Shown: in pieces, positions 23,466-35,640 of the stretch | How the letters are laid out: each line of letters starts with the position of its first letter | Numbering within the stretch: position 1 is the stretch's first letter | Assembly (NCBI GenBank): GCA_964020975.1 | Contig: OZ026625.1 | Span: 39,859,156-39,923,155 of the forward strand | Source: Hermodice carunculata | Taxonomy: Eukaryota; Annelida; Polychaeta; Eunicida; Amphinomidae | DNA length: 64,000 nt | Direction of reading: 5' to 3' | The notes under the pieces: model-generated | Databases searched by the model: none | Told to the model about the DNA's origin: nothing | What the model saw: the letters and a program-made list of their open reading frames with translations, nothing else | Translations under genes and position numbers: made by a program

Positions 23466-23627
23466 CCTTGCAAACAATGTGGAAATAATGACCTATCATC
23501 ATTTAGAGCTGTCATAAAGACCAATTTGCCTATCATGTATATTTTCCCTTGCAAAAAATGTGGAAATAACGAGCTGTCATCATTTAAGGTCCTTTATCGA
23601 ACTAGTTTGCCTTTCATGTTTATTTTC
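23466..23627 (+). repeat. 81-bp tandem duplication, open in frame
   Basis: Two 81-bp (27-codon) copies at 23466-23546 and 23547-23627. The plus frame 23463-23666 is open through both and reads CKQCGNNDLSSFR and CKKCGNNELSSFK. The amino-acid differences between copies are mostly conservative (Q/K, D/E, R/K, A/V, V/L, K/R, N/S). Each copy has a CxxC pair. I do not recognise a protein family, and no exon borders were found, so coding status is unproven. Confidence 0.85.
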
Positions 23628-25188
23628 CTACAGGTTTTCGAAACTCGACGACGACACGGCTACTAAATGATAAATTACGAAATATTCTAGATCAAATTGC
23701 GACAATCCGCAAGTCCCACTTTGCGGCATCCCTTCAGTCAGAGAACATTCAATGTACAACGCTGCTTTAAAAAGGGCAGATAAGAACTTGGCGGTGACGT
23801 CGTACCCCTAACCTCCTGTATATCGAAATACCACAAACGTCTTTGCCTCTTCATTGTAGAGAAAAACATTAATATAACTCACAAATTATTGCCAGGCCAG
23901 TACTTTTTTCATTCAATCTGAAAGAAACGTAAACATGCAGGAAAACAGTCATTAATATCGTTACTCTGCGCTTCCTATTTAAGTTTGTAAAATACCGGAT
24001 TAAAAGCATCAGGGCAAACTCTACAGTGTGTAACTGTGTTGGACATATTTCGGCGGGAAAGCATAGGATGCAGGACGTTTACCCAATATTTTTTTATCTG
24101 TGTGAACTTGTCAACCGGATTCATTGTTCCGTTTCGCATGCAGAGACCCGACCTTTTACCCCTATGTCTCTAAAACAGTTCCTATATATGGGTCTGGCAT
24201 TTACAGACTGAATGTCATCATCATGTTGGAAGCCTGCCTGATAATTTCCCTGTCGAAAGTATCAAAATTCTGTCATCACTTGCATGTCGTCTGCTTGTAA
24301 CCATAGGAACGAGTTGAACACATTTTGACAGATCAACACAGTGAGCGTTTGACACAATTTGCCCTCTACAGGCTTTGATATCATGAACGTCCTAATCCAC
24401 TAGATACATACAATGGGGAAGGCCAAATTTCTAGTCGTATATGAATGCAAAGTCAAGACCTCAAATTTGTAAATCCATAGATCGGGGGGGGGGGGGGGAG
24501 AGCCGTGTTTTGTCTTTACATGACAATTAAAACTTTTATAGGCATAATTAATTAAGCAAACGATTTTTAATAACTGGACTGTCCATGTTCACATAGAAAA
24601 ACCAATTTACGACAAAAAGGCGTCAGAAGTGCAGTACAGTATATAATTTGTTAGCAAAGGCTCCTAAAGTCAACAGACACAGGGATTCTATTGATGTAAG
24701 TCACACGTTTAAACCACTGATCATAATAATTATAACCATCGACATTATAGGTTCGTAAGAATCCATCCACGAGACATAAATCTAGTAAAATTTACCTTGG
24801 TCTAAAATGACTAGCACCCGGAGTCCGAACAACATAGTTCATCAGATTTGAAAGTGTGCAATATAGCTGAAGCACCAATTGAACATCAAGAAAATGCCGA
24901 ACAACCCTGTACGAATGTTAGCAATAATGTTGGTTTTCCATCCGTATGCCCGTATGATAGCGGCTGATGGTTATTCTTGCCGAGTGACAAGTCTAGATAC
25001 TTTGGCGGGAAATTAATATGCATATCCCTTAAACTTTCGGAAGCTTGCCGTATTTTCACAGTGGCGTGTAGGAACACAGACAGCAGTTCATGACATCGAG
25101 TTGCTGGTTATTTGCAAGAAAAACATTTTTACTCCTACTGGAAAGAGATTTGGAGATTCATTCACAATTTTTGCTTCATTCTGACACG

Positions 25189-25640
<452 letters not shown>

Positions 25641-25699
25641 AATTGTTTGTTGCATTCTACATAAACGTATCCTTACACGGATATCCCGGTATACTATTG

Positions 25700-25702
<3 letters not shown>

Positions 25703-25784
<82 letters not shown>
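25703..25784. repeat. (CT)n microsatellite
   Basis: About 82 bp of pure CT, followed by a short GTATATAT run to about 25800. Open frames through it encode only Leu-Ser or Arg-Glu repeats. Confidence 0.97.
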
Positions 25785-25788
<4 letters not shown>

Positions 25789-25800
25789 ATATATATATAT

Positions 25801-26600
25801 TAACTTCGAGCCGAAGAGTTGTTCCTGTGTCTTTTGAAGACACTGGCTATTTAAGAGATGCTGTTTTACCACCACAACCACCACCCAAAGACGGGGGGAA
25901 TCATAAACGGTCCAAACTTTTCTGAAGCTTGCATGGGTTGATGAACAAAGCTGATGCAGAACCACGCGAGTTACATCTCAACGAATTTCGAACACTACTA
26001 GCTCACCTATACAGCAGACAGATACATAGTATACATAACGAGTAGTTAGTTCAGTTTGTACAGTAGGCCAATGTGTTGCTGAAATACCTTGAGAACAAAA
26101 ACCTCTTGCGGCAAAATATATTGCTAACACAGATATGTAAAGTTTTGACCTGAAAAATGCTGCAACCACCACCAACCCCCAGCCCCATCCCATGCACATG
26201 GTGAATTTCGTTATTTCTGAGATGAAAACACGACGGCTGTTCAACTTAAAACTTAGAGCATTATGATGGTTGTCCGTTAATGGTTGCGGCCGCCAATTGG
26301 TGAATTTTGATCTCATTTTCAGGGGTCACATGACTACTTTAGCGAATTCATTATTCTGGTACATTTTAGTAAATGTTGGGGCAAGTACTTTGCTGCTGTG
26401 ACATTGCACATGTTTTCTTCAGTTATCTCTTTAGGTGAATCATCTGCCATTGGAGGATTTTAGCTTTCTCTATGTTTTGAGAAAGAGAAGAGTTTTCCGG
26501 CAAACAACAAATAGTTTATTTACATATTGTGTCAAATCTTAGTGTGAACTAACTCCTGTTGTTACCATCAGATCTTATCCGGCTGCTTGGTTTATTCAAT
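25801..26600. other. No gene recognised
   Basis: Minus-strand open frames at 25657-25965 and 25978-26316 have no known domains. No splice-bordered exon or repeat found. Confidence 0.4.
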
Positions 26601-26657
26601 TCCATGTTTCACACACACGCCCCCGTAAATTCTGATGGCCGTCCGGTTTCTATTTTT

Positions 26658-26880
26658 ATGTCTGTGTGCCAACACAGACATAATGTTTTTCTAGGAATTC
26701 TTTCTTTCTTTACAGGCAAATTTGTCCGATATTTCATATTGAGAAGTATTATACGTAAAAACTCCAAATTTGGCTTCGTTATAGTTTGATGCATGAACCC
26801 TTTAGTTTTTGTAAAGAAGTTCAATAGTTTTGAAAATTATGCAAAAAGGGCCATCTAAAAATTTAAATCATGAATATCTC
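26658..26880 (-). repeat. Dispersed GAAA-bearing repeat, end copy
   Basis: A hairpin end ATGTCTGTGTGCCAACACAG (26658-26681) is followed by a short TTCTTTCTTTC run, then CAGGCAAATTTGTCCGATAT and AACTCCAAATTTGGC...AATTATGCAAAAAGGGCCAT. The same order occurs reversed near 6.25-6.6 kb and 31.3-31.4 kb, and without the hairpin at 35.1 kb. The element thus reads on the minus strand here. It runs straight into the 144-bp array. Confidence 0.75.
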
Positions 26881-27600
26881 CAAAACTTTATAGGTACAGG
26901 TACCCAATCCTACTTCCATTAATATGTTTGTAACACTGCACATTTTTGTCATTTACAAATGACCTCTGAAGGTCAAAGGTCAAGGTCATTTTGAACTTTG
27001 AAATTTTCAACCAGCCGTAACTGTGTTTATTTTCATCCAATTCTAACAATATTGGGTCCAAATTATAGGTATTGGAACATTGCATCTTTTTGCAATTTAC
27101 ATGTGAACTGCAAAGGTCAAAAGTCAAGGTCATTTGGAACTTTAAAATTTTCATGTAGCCATAACTCGGCCAACTTTTATCCAATTTTGATCATGTTGGG
27201 TTCAAATTGTAGCTAATGTAACAATGCATATTTTTGTAATTTACATTTGACCTCTAAAGGTCAAACGTCAAGGTTATTTGGACCCTTGAAATTGTCATGT
27301 AGCCATAACTTGATCTACTTTCATCCAATCTTGATCATGTTGGGCGTAAATAATAGCTTTTGTAACACTGCACATTTTTGTAATTTATATGGGACCACTA
27401 AAGGCCAAGAGTCAAGGTCATTTGGACCTTTGAAAGTTTGATCCTGTCATAATTTGGTCAATTTGCATCTGATTTGGTTCATGTTGAGCTTAAATTGCAG
27501 GTATTGTAAGACTGTACATTTTTGTAATTTACGTAAGGTCGAACGTCAAGTTCATTTGGACTTTGAAATTTTTACTCAGCCATAAGTTTAAAGGGCAGGT
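26880..27600 (-). repeat. 144-bp tandem repeat array, copy B
   Basis: Five units with the core TCAAGGTCATTTGGAAC at about 26981, 27125, 27269, 27413 and 27547; the first four spacings are exactly 144 bp. It is the inverted counterpart of the array at 5395-6050. The first unit contains AGGTCAAAGGTCA (26970-26982), a perfect direct repeat of AGGTCA with one-base spacing, overlapped by TCAAGGTCA; the other units carry decayed versions. Confidence 0.92.
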
Positions 27601-28803
27601 GAAATACCAATGATAAAAGTTGTAACATATGGAATTTACAACTTTTAAAGGCACACAGATTATTTTGCTTTGAAACAAATCTTTTTCTTGCTATTAATTG
27701 TAGTTATATGAAAGAGAATTTCAAAAACAACTGCAACGACTGCCGTTTGGTGCTTTGGCTCTTGGCTGCTAGATGGCGCTATTGAAAAGACAGAACAGTA
27801 CACGTCTTCAAATTAATGTGGATATCATGAACCTGGCTGGCCGACGGCAGACAAAAGAGCCAAGCCAATTTTAATGCTGTGCATTTATGAAAGAGTTAGG
27901 TTGCACTATTGTGCGTCGGAAATATATCTACTCAATAAGCGACGCTAGAATCCCTTCCATAGTTTTTTTACCTTTCCTTTTCTATCTTTCCATCTTTTTC
28001 GTTTTGCCCGAGTGCGAGGCTATGCACGGCACTTATTGTGAAATGCGAGGCAGCAATTGCCACTTAGACTCTATTTAGATCAATTATTAATTTGTACTTT
28101 GCTAAATGGATGATTGCATTTTCATGACCAAAAATGCATTACGGAACCAGGCCGGTGGTAATATGCATTAATTAAACTTATTCAACTTCATTCAGGTTTA
28201 TGTATTGAGTATTCGTGTTAGCCCAGCGCCCGCTCCCCACCCCCCCCCCCTTGCAACTGACCAAAACCGGCCCGCGATCAATGTCATCTGCTTCAGTGAT
28301 ATTCAAAAGTAACATCAATGTCAACGAAAACAAATTTCAAGTAAAAAAATAAGATTTAGAGAAAATCTGAGCACCTTGAAAATTAATAAAATCTAAAGTC
28401 TTTGAAATTTTATTCAACCATAATCAAATATATATTGTCCACAATCTTTTGAATTGAAACTGTCTCTTCATCTTTAATATGTTTAAAGTAGTGGACATTA
28501 AAATTAAAGCACAATTTCAAATTTTACAAACTAAGATTAATTTCATTGGAAGTGTACACATAAACTAAAAACCAATGAATTGATGTTGCTTCTGACACCT
28601 CTGTTTACAATATACTTGAAGATATTTATCATTTGAAGCTCAGAAGTATATCTAAATAGCATAAACCAAATTGTACATCTTTCCTTTTTATTTCGATGGA
28701 TGCGCCGCAGGTAAAAACATAGGCGAAAGTTTGATTGACACCTCTATCGCCCAAATAAGTTTGAAAAAAAAAAGAAAAACAAAAAGAACACACGCACACA
28801 CAC

Positions 28804-28807
<4 letters not shown>
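27601..28807. other. No gene recognised
   Basis: AT-rich DNA with a C-run at 28240-28250. The plus frame 27887-28078 includes a hydrophobic stretch but no known family. Confidence 0.4.
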
Positions 28808-28890
<83 letters not shown>

Positions 28891-28940
28891 CATATATAGA
28901 GAGAGAGAGATAGAGAGAGCGAGAGAGAGAGAGAGAGAGC
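28808..28940. repeat. (TA)n then (GA)n compound microsatellite
   Basis: TA repeats at 28808-28882, a short interruption, then GA repeats with TA and GC interruptions to 28940. Confidence 0.95.
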
Positions 28941-31410
28941 AAATCAGTATGAGTATGTAGCGAGCAAGACATTACTCTTAATCATGCAGTGACTTCATTG
29001 AATATTTCGAGTATTTGGAGCTTTAAATCTTGGATGTCTTCAAAGCTATAGCGACGAGTCGTGTATGGTGCATCTGATGAAGGATATAAATTTGTAGCAT
29101 TTAAAATCATTCTAATTTGAGGCATTTCACATTTTGGTGGAAACATAGTTATATTCAAACAACTTGTGCATAAATTTTGCACAGGTCTTGTCGCAATTGG
29201 GAAAAGAGGCATTGCCCTATGTGCAACTCTCTTGCAAGGAAGAGGCAGACAGAGTACAGGACGGATTAGGCGCATGCGTACGAATGAACAACAATTTGGA
29301 CAGGATCGAAGGGGGGGGGGGGTGTTGTCAAATAAAATCTTCCCGAAACATGAAAGTTAATAAACATGCATAAACTCGCGCGAAAGGGAAACACAGTGTG
29401 GAAACTAGAAAAGAAGATTTGCTGCACTGCAAATCTGTCTGGGTGCCTTTAAAATGAGACCAGTTTGAAATGCTACACTTTGCCATTGTTCAACATAATC
29501 TAAATTTCGTGTGCTAATTTTTATAAAGTAAAATGCTGCTACTTTGGTTCTTGGTTCATTGGATGTGGCCATATCACAAACTTTGAAAATGAAGTTTGAA
29601 TGAAACTAGTATCTATAATAGTTTTGAAGCTATTCAACATTTCAATTTTGTGTATTTGCCTAATTTGGATAAATTAAAATCGTACTTTTTTGGTTCATAG
29701 TTCATTGGATGCGGTATTTGCACAAATCTATAAATTGGAAGTTGAAATGGCAAGTCTATGTATAAAAGTTTTGGAGAGATTCAACTTTGAAATTTTTCAA
29801 AGTGCCTTATCAGCATAATTTGAAATTCTACCTAACTTATACTGTCCATTATATTGGCAGGTGTCACAAAGCTATATATGCACATTTAAATTTTGAGTAT
29901 CTGCAATATTTTAGAAGATATCGAGCCTTTAAAAATTTTATTGCCCCGAAATTTGCATACTTTTAAACATGATGTAACTATTCCAAATGAGATGCACAAT
30001 TTCACTGGTTAGGTCAGTCACCATAGCAAGTTTGGTGGTTTTTGGAAAATATTGCTTGACAAAATCTCCACACCAACTTGGTTGGGAAGAAAAAATGAAG
30101 GAAAGAAAGAAAAAAAAACAATGTTTACTAATACTGTCAAACCTCTCTAAAGTGGGCACCCTTGGGACCAGAGAAAAGTCACCCATGGGACCAGAGAAAA
30201 GTGCCCACTCCTGAGAGGGTCAGCCCTTCTGGGCAGTATGGATGAGTATGTGTGCATGTATATATACATTATTCATACATGCACATATATATGTACAGTG
30301 TATACATATTATAATTCAAGGGGATGTGTATACATGCAATACAAAACTGTCTTTCTTCCTTTATTACATAAGCAGATTTTAACAAAAGCTGTCAAGAAAC
30401 TACATAAACATGTGCCTGTGAACCAAGACAAAACTATACTGTCTCAGTATTGGCTATAAAGAACAGGCTTCATCTCACTGGTTACAAGAAAACAAAGACA
30501 TGAAAGTGTCCACTGAGATGACATAAATTCTACCCTCCTTGGTCTGGCTGACTCAGTTCTGTATGTAGTCTATTTTTAACAGAGGGTAAACTCAGGCTTG
30601 TTGTGTCTAGAGGTCTGGAGCCTGAGGTCCCTTGGGACTGATAAGCTCAGCAGACTGAAAGTGCCACAGGCAAAAACAGGCCAGCTAGGACACTAGTTTC
30701 GGTCATGGTACATTGACAGGTCTGTTCTGCACTGGTGGAACCTATAGCGTGCCTGGCACATATGGCAGCATAGAGTCAATCTGTTCCTGCATGAACAGAA
30801 AGAGATACTCTGTATTTTATTGAGAGCCTCATTACACAGTTGTTTCGAGACTCCCCCACCCCCCAATTTGCTACAAGACCCAAACCTTCCAACGCATACA
30901 CCTAGCATGCATGGATAGAAAGCTGCCTGTGAGAGAGGTTCAAGCTAATTAATTATGAATACAAAATGGTTGCCTGACACCACGGAGGTCAAGAAATAGG
31001 TCGTACAGCAAGCAGTTCAAGGCCTGTATGTGGATTGGGGAGAAATTTGGTGAATTTAGCATACATTAAAATTCTACAAAAAAAGTTTTGTTTGTATGCT
31101 ATTGGATTTGCCAGTTGTCTCAAACCTATATTTATAAGTTAGAACTTTGTGTCTATCTCCAATAGTTTACAAGAAATGGAGCTTTTCAAATTTTAATTTC
31201 CCCTCATTCGCATTATCTTAATCATCATTACTATTCCAAGTCAGGTGTTTAATTTCACTGATAGGTCATTCACCATAGCAACTTTGATGGTTTTCGGAAT
31301 AGTGGGGTCAGAGGAAAATTCCGGACAAACCTGGTCGTAAAGAAGGAAGAAAGAAAGAAAGAATTCTTGGAAAAACAAAATGTCTGGGTTGGCACCCAGA
31401 CATAATCATA
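28941..31410 (+). repeat. Dispersed repeat family, tandem internal units
   Basis: From about 29405 (ACTAGAAAAGAAGATTTGCT) the sequence carries repeated units of roughly 135 bp with the phrase GTTCATTGG-ATG-GG ... TATAATAGTTTTGAAG-TATTCAAC-TTTCAA (about 29550-29650, 29690-29800). The text resumes at about 31020-31330, and ends at a TTC/GAAA-rich run followed by the hairpin TGTCTGGGTTGGCACCCAGA (31380-31403). Similar pieces lie at 34.5-35.6 and 45.7-45.9 kb. Between 30135 and 31000 the sequence is different, probably an insertion. The minus frame 28982-29275 overlaps the same repeat phrase and is not a gene. Confidence 0.65.
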
Positions 31411-32160
31411 CTCTAGATTAATGAGATAGTTATTTAGCCAATACCGGTAGGCTTGAAGCGGTTTGTGACAGATATATGTTCATGTACAACAGCAAAAAAT
31501 ATTACAATATCCTCACAAATACCCCCCCCCCCCATAAAAAAAGCTTGCGTTGAACCATACAGCAATGTTTTAAAAAATAAAAGGAGCAAGAAGATTTCAG
31601 TGTGAAGTGTTATTTTTGTGTTAATCTTACGTATCTCTCTTTCAGACAAAGAAAAAATAAAAATGAAATGTGTCTTTAGCCTGTGAGCCGCACATGCAGG
31701 TGATTTTTTGAGCCCAGTTTTGAGTAAGTGGGAATTAAGGGGGCTATAGCTCCCAAGTGGAGGCGTGTATGTTTTGTATAGAGGTAAACCTGTTGCCCAA
31801 GTTAAACAATTCAGGAAAATCAGTTGACCGAGGTACTGATTTTTTTAAAATTTGCTTTCAATACGTGAACAGTAAGCGAGTTTCGAACTTCAATTAGAAG
31901 CTGGTTCCTCAGTACAATAGTTGACGGGGGGGGGGAGACTTGTCTGACAAATCGGTACACAAATGATCGAGATCGAAAGGGCGATGAGTGTTGAAAGAAG
32001 GCTCATCGTTAGTAGTCACTACAGAACATGAGGGTTCGGGCACAAGCTTGTTCGCTATTGTGTCTCTCTCCGTTCAGACAATGATTACCAACCAAGGTCT
32101 TCATATACATGTAATCTGTCTATGTTGGTGCCGTGCATAGAGCCAGTCACAATGCAGTCG
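31411..32160. other. No gene recognised
   Basis: Contains a C12 run (31522-31533) and a G10 run (31926-31935). No exon or transposon end recognised. Confidence 0.4.
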
Positions 32161-32169
32161 GTATGAGTT

Positions 32170-33830
32170 TAACACTTTCGAGTCTTTAAGCATCAGATTC
32201 AGCCCAGCTCTCCACACCGGGCTAGTATGTTCAAGGATAGAGCGAATGAAAGGAAAATAAATGGTCTTCAGCCTCCAGAATAAATTTTAAACTCTTCATA
32301 ATATTGACCAGTTTATTACCTTTGATTATAATTTCAGAGATATGGTCGTTCCAACGTAATTTGACACAGAGTGATACCAAAGTGTTTCTGTTTATTCGTG
32401 TCTCCGAACGTGTCCTTGAAATATAATAGGTCGGTGGACAACAGGTGTAACTTTGCAAGAAACATGCATTGATTCAGTTTCGGAAGCATTACATGTAATT
32501 AACCATGCAATCTTTGGACCATTTTTCAAAAAAAATTTTGGAAAGATCTGAATTTGGTGATTCGGCAGCAGTTACTTGGTTATCCACAGTAAGATAAAGC
32601 ATGGTATCATCAGTAAACATTTTGATGTTTTGTTTGACTTAAAAAGTCCACCGTATACTGTAGTTCTAGAAATTTTCGCGCTCGATTTAATTTCGCGCTT
32701 TTCGCGCTACCACCTAAAGCGCGAAATTAAAATGCGCGAAAATAAGTTGCATTGTATTTCATTACATTGTCTGGCATTGGATTGCGCGAAACTCAAATGC
32801 GCGAAAATTCTGTAATTTCAGAAAAAATGAGTTTGCGCGAAATTAAACACGCGCGAAAATTTCTAGAACTACAGTAGTTAACATAAATCGGGAACAGCAA
32901 TGGGACTACAACTGAACCCGGAGGTACTTCTGCTTAATGTATCCCCAAGATTAGGATTTACCATCAAGTACCACGAGTTGACGACGATTACAAATATATT
33001 AGGGAAAACTAAGAAAGAAGATTTTCAGTAATACCAGCTTTTTCAGTTTAGTAGGGTGTGAAGTTTTATCGAAAGCCTTACTAATGTCTACAAATGATCC
33101 TAACTACCTTTCGCTTGTCACGAGTAGGGCATAATAGATAATACAGTGCGAGTATTTGATTTACAGTGGAATCAATAGGTGTGAGCCCGGATTCACGGAA
33201 GAAATTGAGAACGTGTTTGAAGAAAATTTTTCAACACTTTTCCAACACAGCTAAGAAGGGAGATAGGTCTTTAATTAGCGCATCAATTGTGTTGTCCTTT
33301 TTTTAATAATGGGGGGGGGGGGGGGAGGCTACATCTGCATTTTTCCAGACGATGGAAATTGTATGGTAATGAGAAATAAGTTACAGAGTTTGCTGAGTGA
33401 AGAAGAAATGGCTGGAACAGCTTCCTTTAGAAGATTTGCACTAATACCGTCAGGGCCAGAGGCTTTTGGCGTGTCGAGGCATAGATGAGTTTCGCGACCG
33501 TCTGGCTCAAGTACAGCAATAGAATGAAGACATAAGTTAGGAGAATCAGTCGTATCAGGTGGAGAGGCAGTACCCGCATCTACATACCATTTCTGTAAGA
33601 AGAAAGAATTGAAAATTTCAGCTTTAACTGTTGCCGTCTGGAACAAGCTTTCCATCATGAATTATAGAAGATATAGATGAAGAATGATTACGTTTAAGAA
33701 AGTATTTCACGGTTCGCCACTAACATTTACTTTGCTTAGAGGAATCTTTAAGATCTCTCCGTAATTTGTCATTCTAATCTCGTTCTGCACTATGCATTGC
33801 ACAGATTACAAGACCGAAAAAGAAACATCA
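32170..33830 (-). mobile_element. Degenerate LINE reverse transcriptase (CR1/Jockey-like)
   Basis: Minus strand from about 33660: KAEIFNSFF, LDTPKASGPDGISANLLKEA (the KAxGPDxI motif at the start of the RT domain), then worn text to IPLLFPIYVN, FTDDTMLY (degraded YADD), and VKLRWNDHISEIIIKGNKL (thumb LKWNxHI motif). The reading frame is broken in several places. A 221-bp MITE (32656-32876) is inserted between the IYVN segment and the FTDD box, with TA at both borders. Confidence 0.87.
32656..32876. mobile_element. MITE with nine TTTCGCGC motifs, copy 1
   Basis: A 221-bp element whose ends are inverted repeats beginning TACTGTAGTTCTAGAAATTT; TA borders suggest TA-target insertion as in Tc1/mariner-type MITEs. 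It interrupts LINE reverse transcriptase sequence. It contains nine exact TTTCGCGC octamers counting both strands (three on plus near the left end, six as GCGCGAAA afterwards). TTTCGCGC is the consensus binding site of E2F/DP factors. It encodes no protein; the open frame through it is incidental. A second copy in opposite orientation lies at 37754-37972. Confidence 0.93.
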
Positions 33831-34480
33831 AAAGTGTGCCACTGCAGGGTTTAGTTAGAGTAAATCACTGGGATGACACTGATCCACAGTCCGGTTCTGT
33901 GGTTATGAAATCCATAATGTTGTAAAAGGAGTCATTGTGGGCTATAAAACCAATGCTTTTGAACTATTTTGGGCTATTTTTGAGGGGGGGGGGGGTATCA
34001 CATTACATGTTTTTACCAAGAGATGCTGTGGTTCCTTGGGATCAAGGTCTGGCTGAGATAGCCCCAAACACAATGGTTCTTATGAAGGCTGTAGTATTGT
34101 GATGGGGGCACAAAGTTATTTAGGCCCGGGAGATCAGTTCAGTAAGAGAATCTTTATATTTTGTTGAGAACTCATACATTTTTGGTTGCACGGGTTTTTT
34201 TGGGGGGGTGGGGGGTTTGTTTTTTGTTTTTTGTTTTTTTGTTTTTTTGTTTTTTGTTTATTGTTTTTTTTTGTTTTTTGTTTGTTTGCTTGTCTCGTTT
34301 GCTGCAAGACCCAAGTGTTTCAATGCTGACAGTCTATTTATGGATAGTCAGTTGCCCAGGAGACACGGTCTGTCAGTCCAAATTGTTATGCATGCAAAAC
34401 GGGTGAACTACAGTATGGAGACAGAGAACTGCTATCAGATTGTGCCTGTTGTAGCAAGAAGGCGGAAGTGTTCTGTGGAA
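33831..34480. other. No gene recognised
   Basis: Contains a G12 run at 33984-33995 and a T/G-rich low-complexity stretch at 34190-34290 (GTTTTTT repeats). Overlapping plus frames at 34161-34501 are products of this low complexity and were not called. Confidence 0.5.
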
Positions 34481-34499
34481 AGTTTGCGAGGTATCAAAT

Positions 34500-34795
34500 G
34501 AATTCAGCATACATTGACATTCCTCAACTTTTGTTTGCATTTCATTGGAGTTGTACATGACACAAACCTGTATATTGAACTGGGAATGGCACCTCTATCT
34601 AGAATATTTTTGAAGGTATGGAAGATTTGAATTTTCACATTGAATTGCCTCTAATTTGCAAAATTTTGAAAATATTAAAGTAATCCAAATTAGAGGACTA
34701 ATTTCAGTAATACGGATATAGCCATGCAACAGTTTTGATTTCTATAGCTGTAGACATCTTCGGGAAAAGCGGCCAACCAAAGAAAGAAAGAAAAA

Positions 34796-34883
<88 letters not shown>

Positions 34884-35640
34884 ATAAGTGCATTTTGTTT
34901 GCTAGCTGGCGTTGTTATCGTCATTTTTAACGTTTAAAAATAAATAATAATCAATAAGAGTGCACGTTACCGTTGTCAGTATTAAGATAATTGCATGAAT
35001 GCATGTTCACGTGATATTAAGAATAATGATCTTTAGTTAAAATATCGGGCACATCTGCTGGTAATCTTCCCACCCACCCCCACCCCTTTGGTTTAAACAT
35101 ATTTTATTGATCTTTCTTTACTGGCAGATTTGCCCGACAATTTTAAAGACTATTTATCGCACGAAGAAACTCCAAACTTGGCATGATTATACTTCTGTAT
35201 AATAAGTTTGGCTTTTTTGTAAAGAGGGGTGAAAGTTATAAAAATTATGCAAATTAGGGCCATTTGAAAATTTGAATCTTGAATGTCTTCAACACTATCA
35301 CAGGTCGAGATATAATCTAACTTCAATGCATAGGTTTGTGCTGTGAGCGCATCCAAGGAACCACAAACAAGAGTTGTAGAACTTTAAAATATGCTAATTA
35401 GGGGTACTTGTAAAGTTTAAATGTTAAATATCTTCAAAGTTATTATAGGTAGAGGTGTCATTCCCACTTTAGCACACAAGTTTGTTCTGTAGGCGCATCT
35501 AATGAACCACAAACAAAAGTTTAGAATTTGGAATATTACCTATTAGGAGACTTCAAAAATTTAAATGTTGAATATGTATCTTCAAAACTATTTTGTGTGG
35601 ACGTGCCATTCTTACTTCACATTCAACGTTTGCCAATCAT
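34500..35640 (+). repeat. Dispersed GAAA-bearing repeat family, further copies
   Basis: Units with CATTGGAGTTGTACATGACACAAACCTG (34543 on), GGAATGGCACCTCTATCTAG and AATTGCCTCTAATTTGC precede a (GAAA)n tract at 34781-34884. From about 35100 the same family resumes in the opposite orientation (GGCAGATTTGCCCGACAATT, ACTCCAAACTTGGC, AATTATGCAAATTAGGGCCA), with two or three units to about 35640. Confidence 0.75.
34781..34884 (+). repeat. (GAAA)n microsatellite
   Basis: About 104 bp of nearly pure AAAG/GAAA. It lies inside the dispersed repeat family, like the tract at 6.3 kb. Confidence 0.96.
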
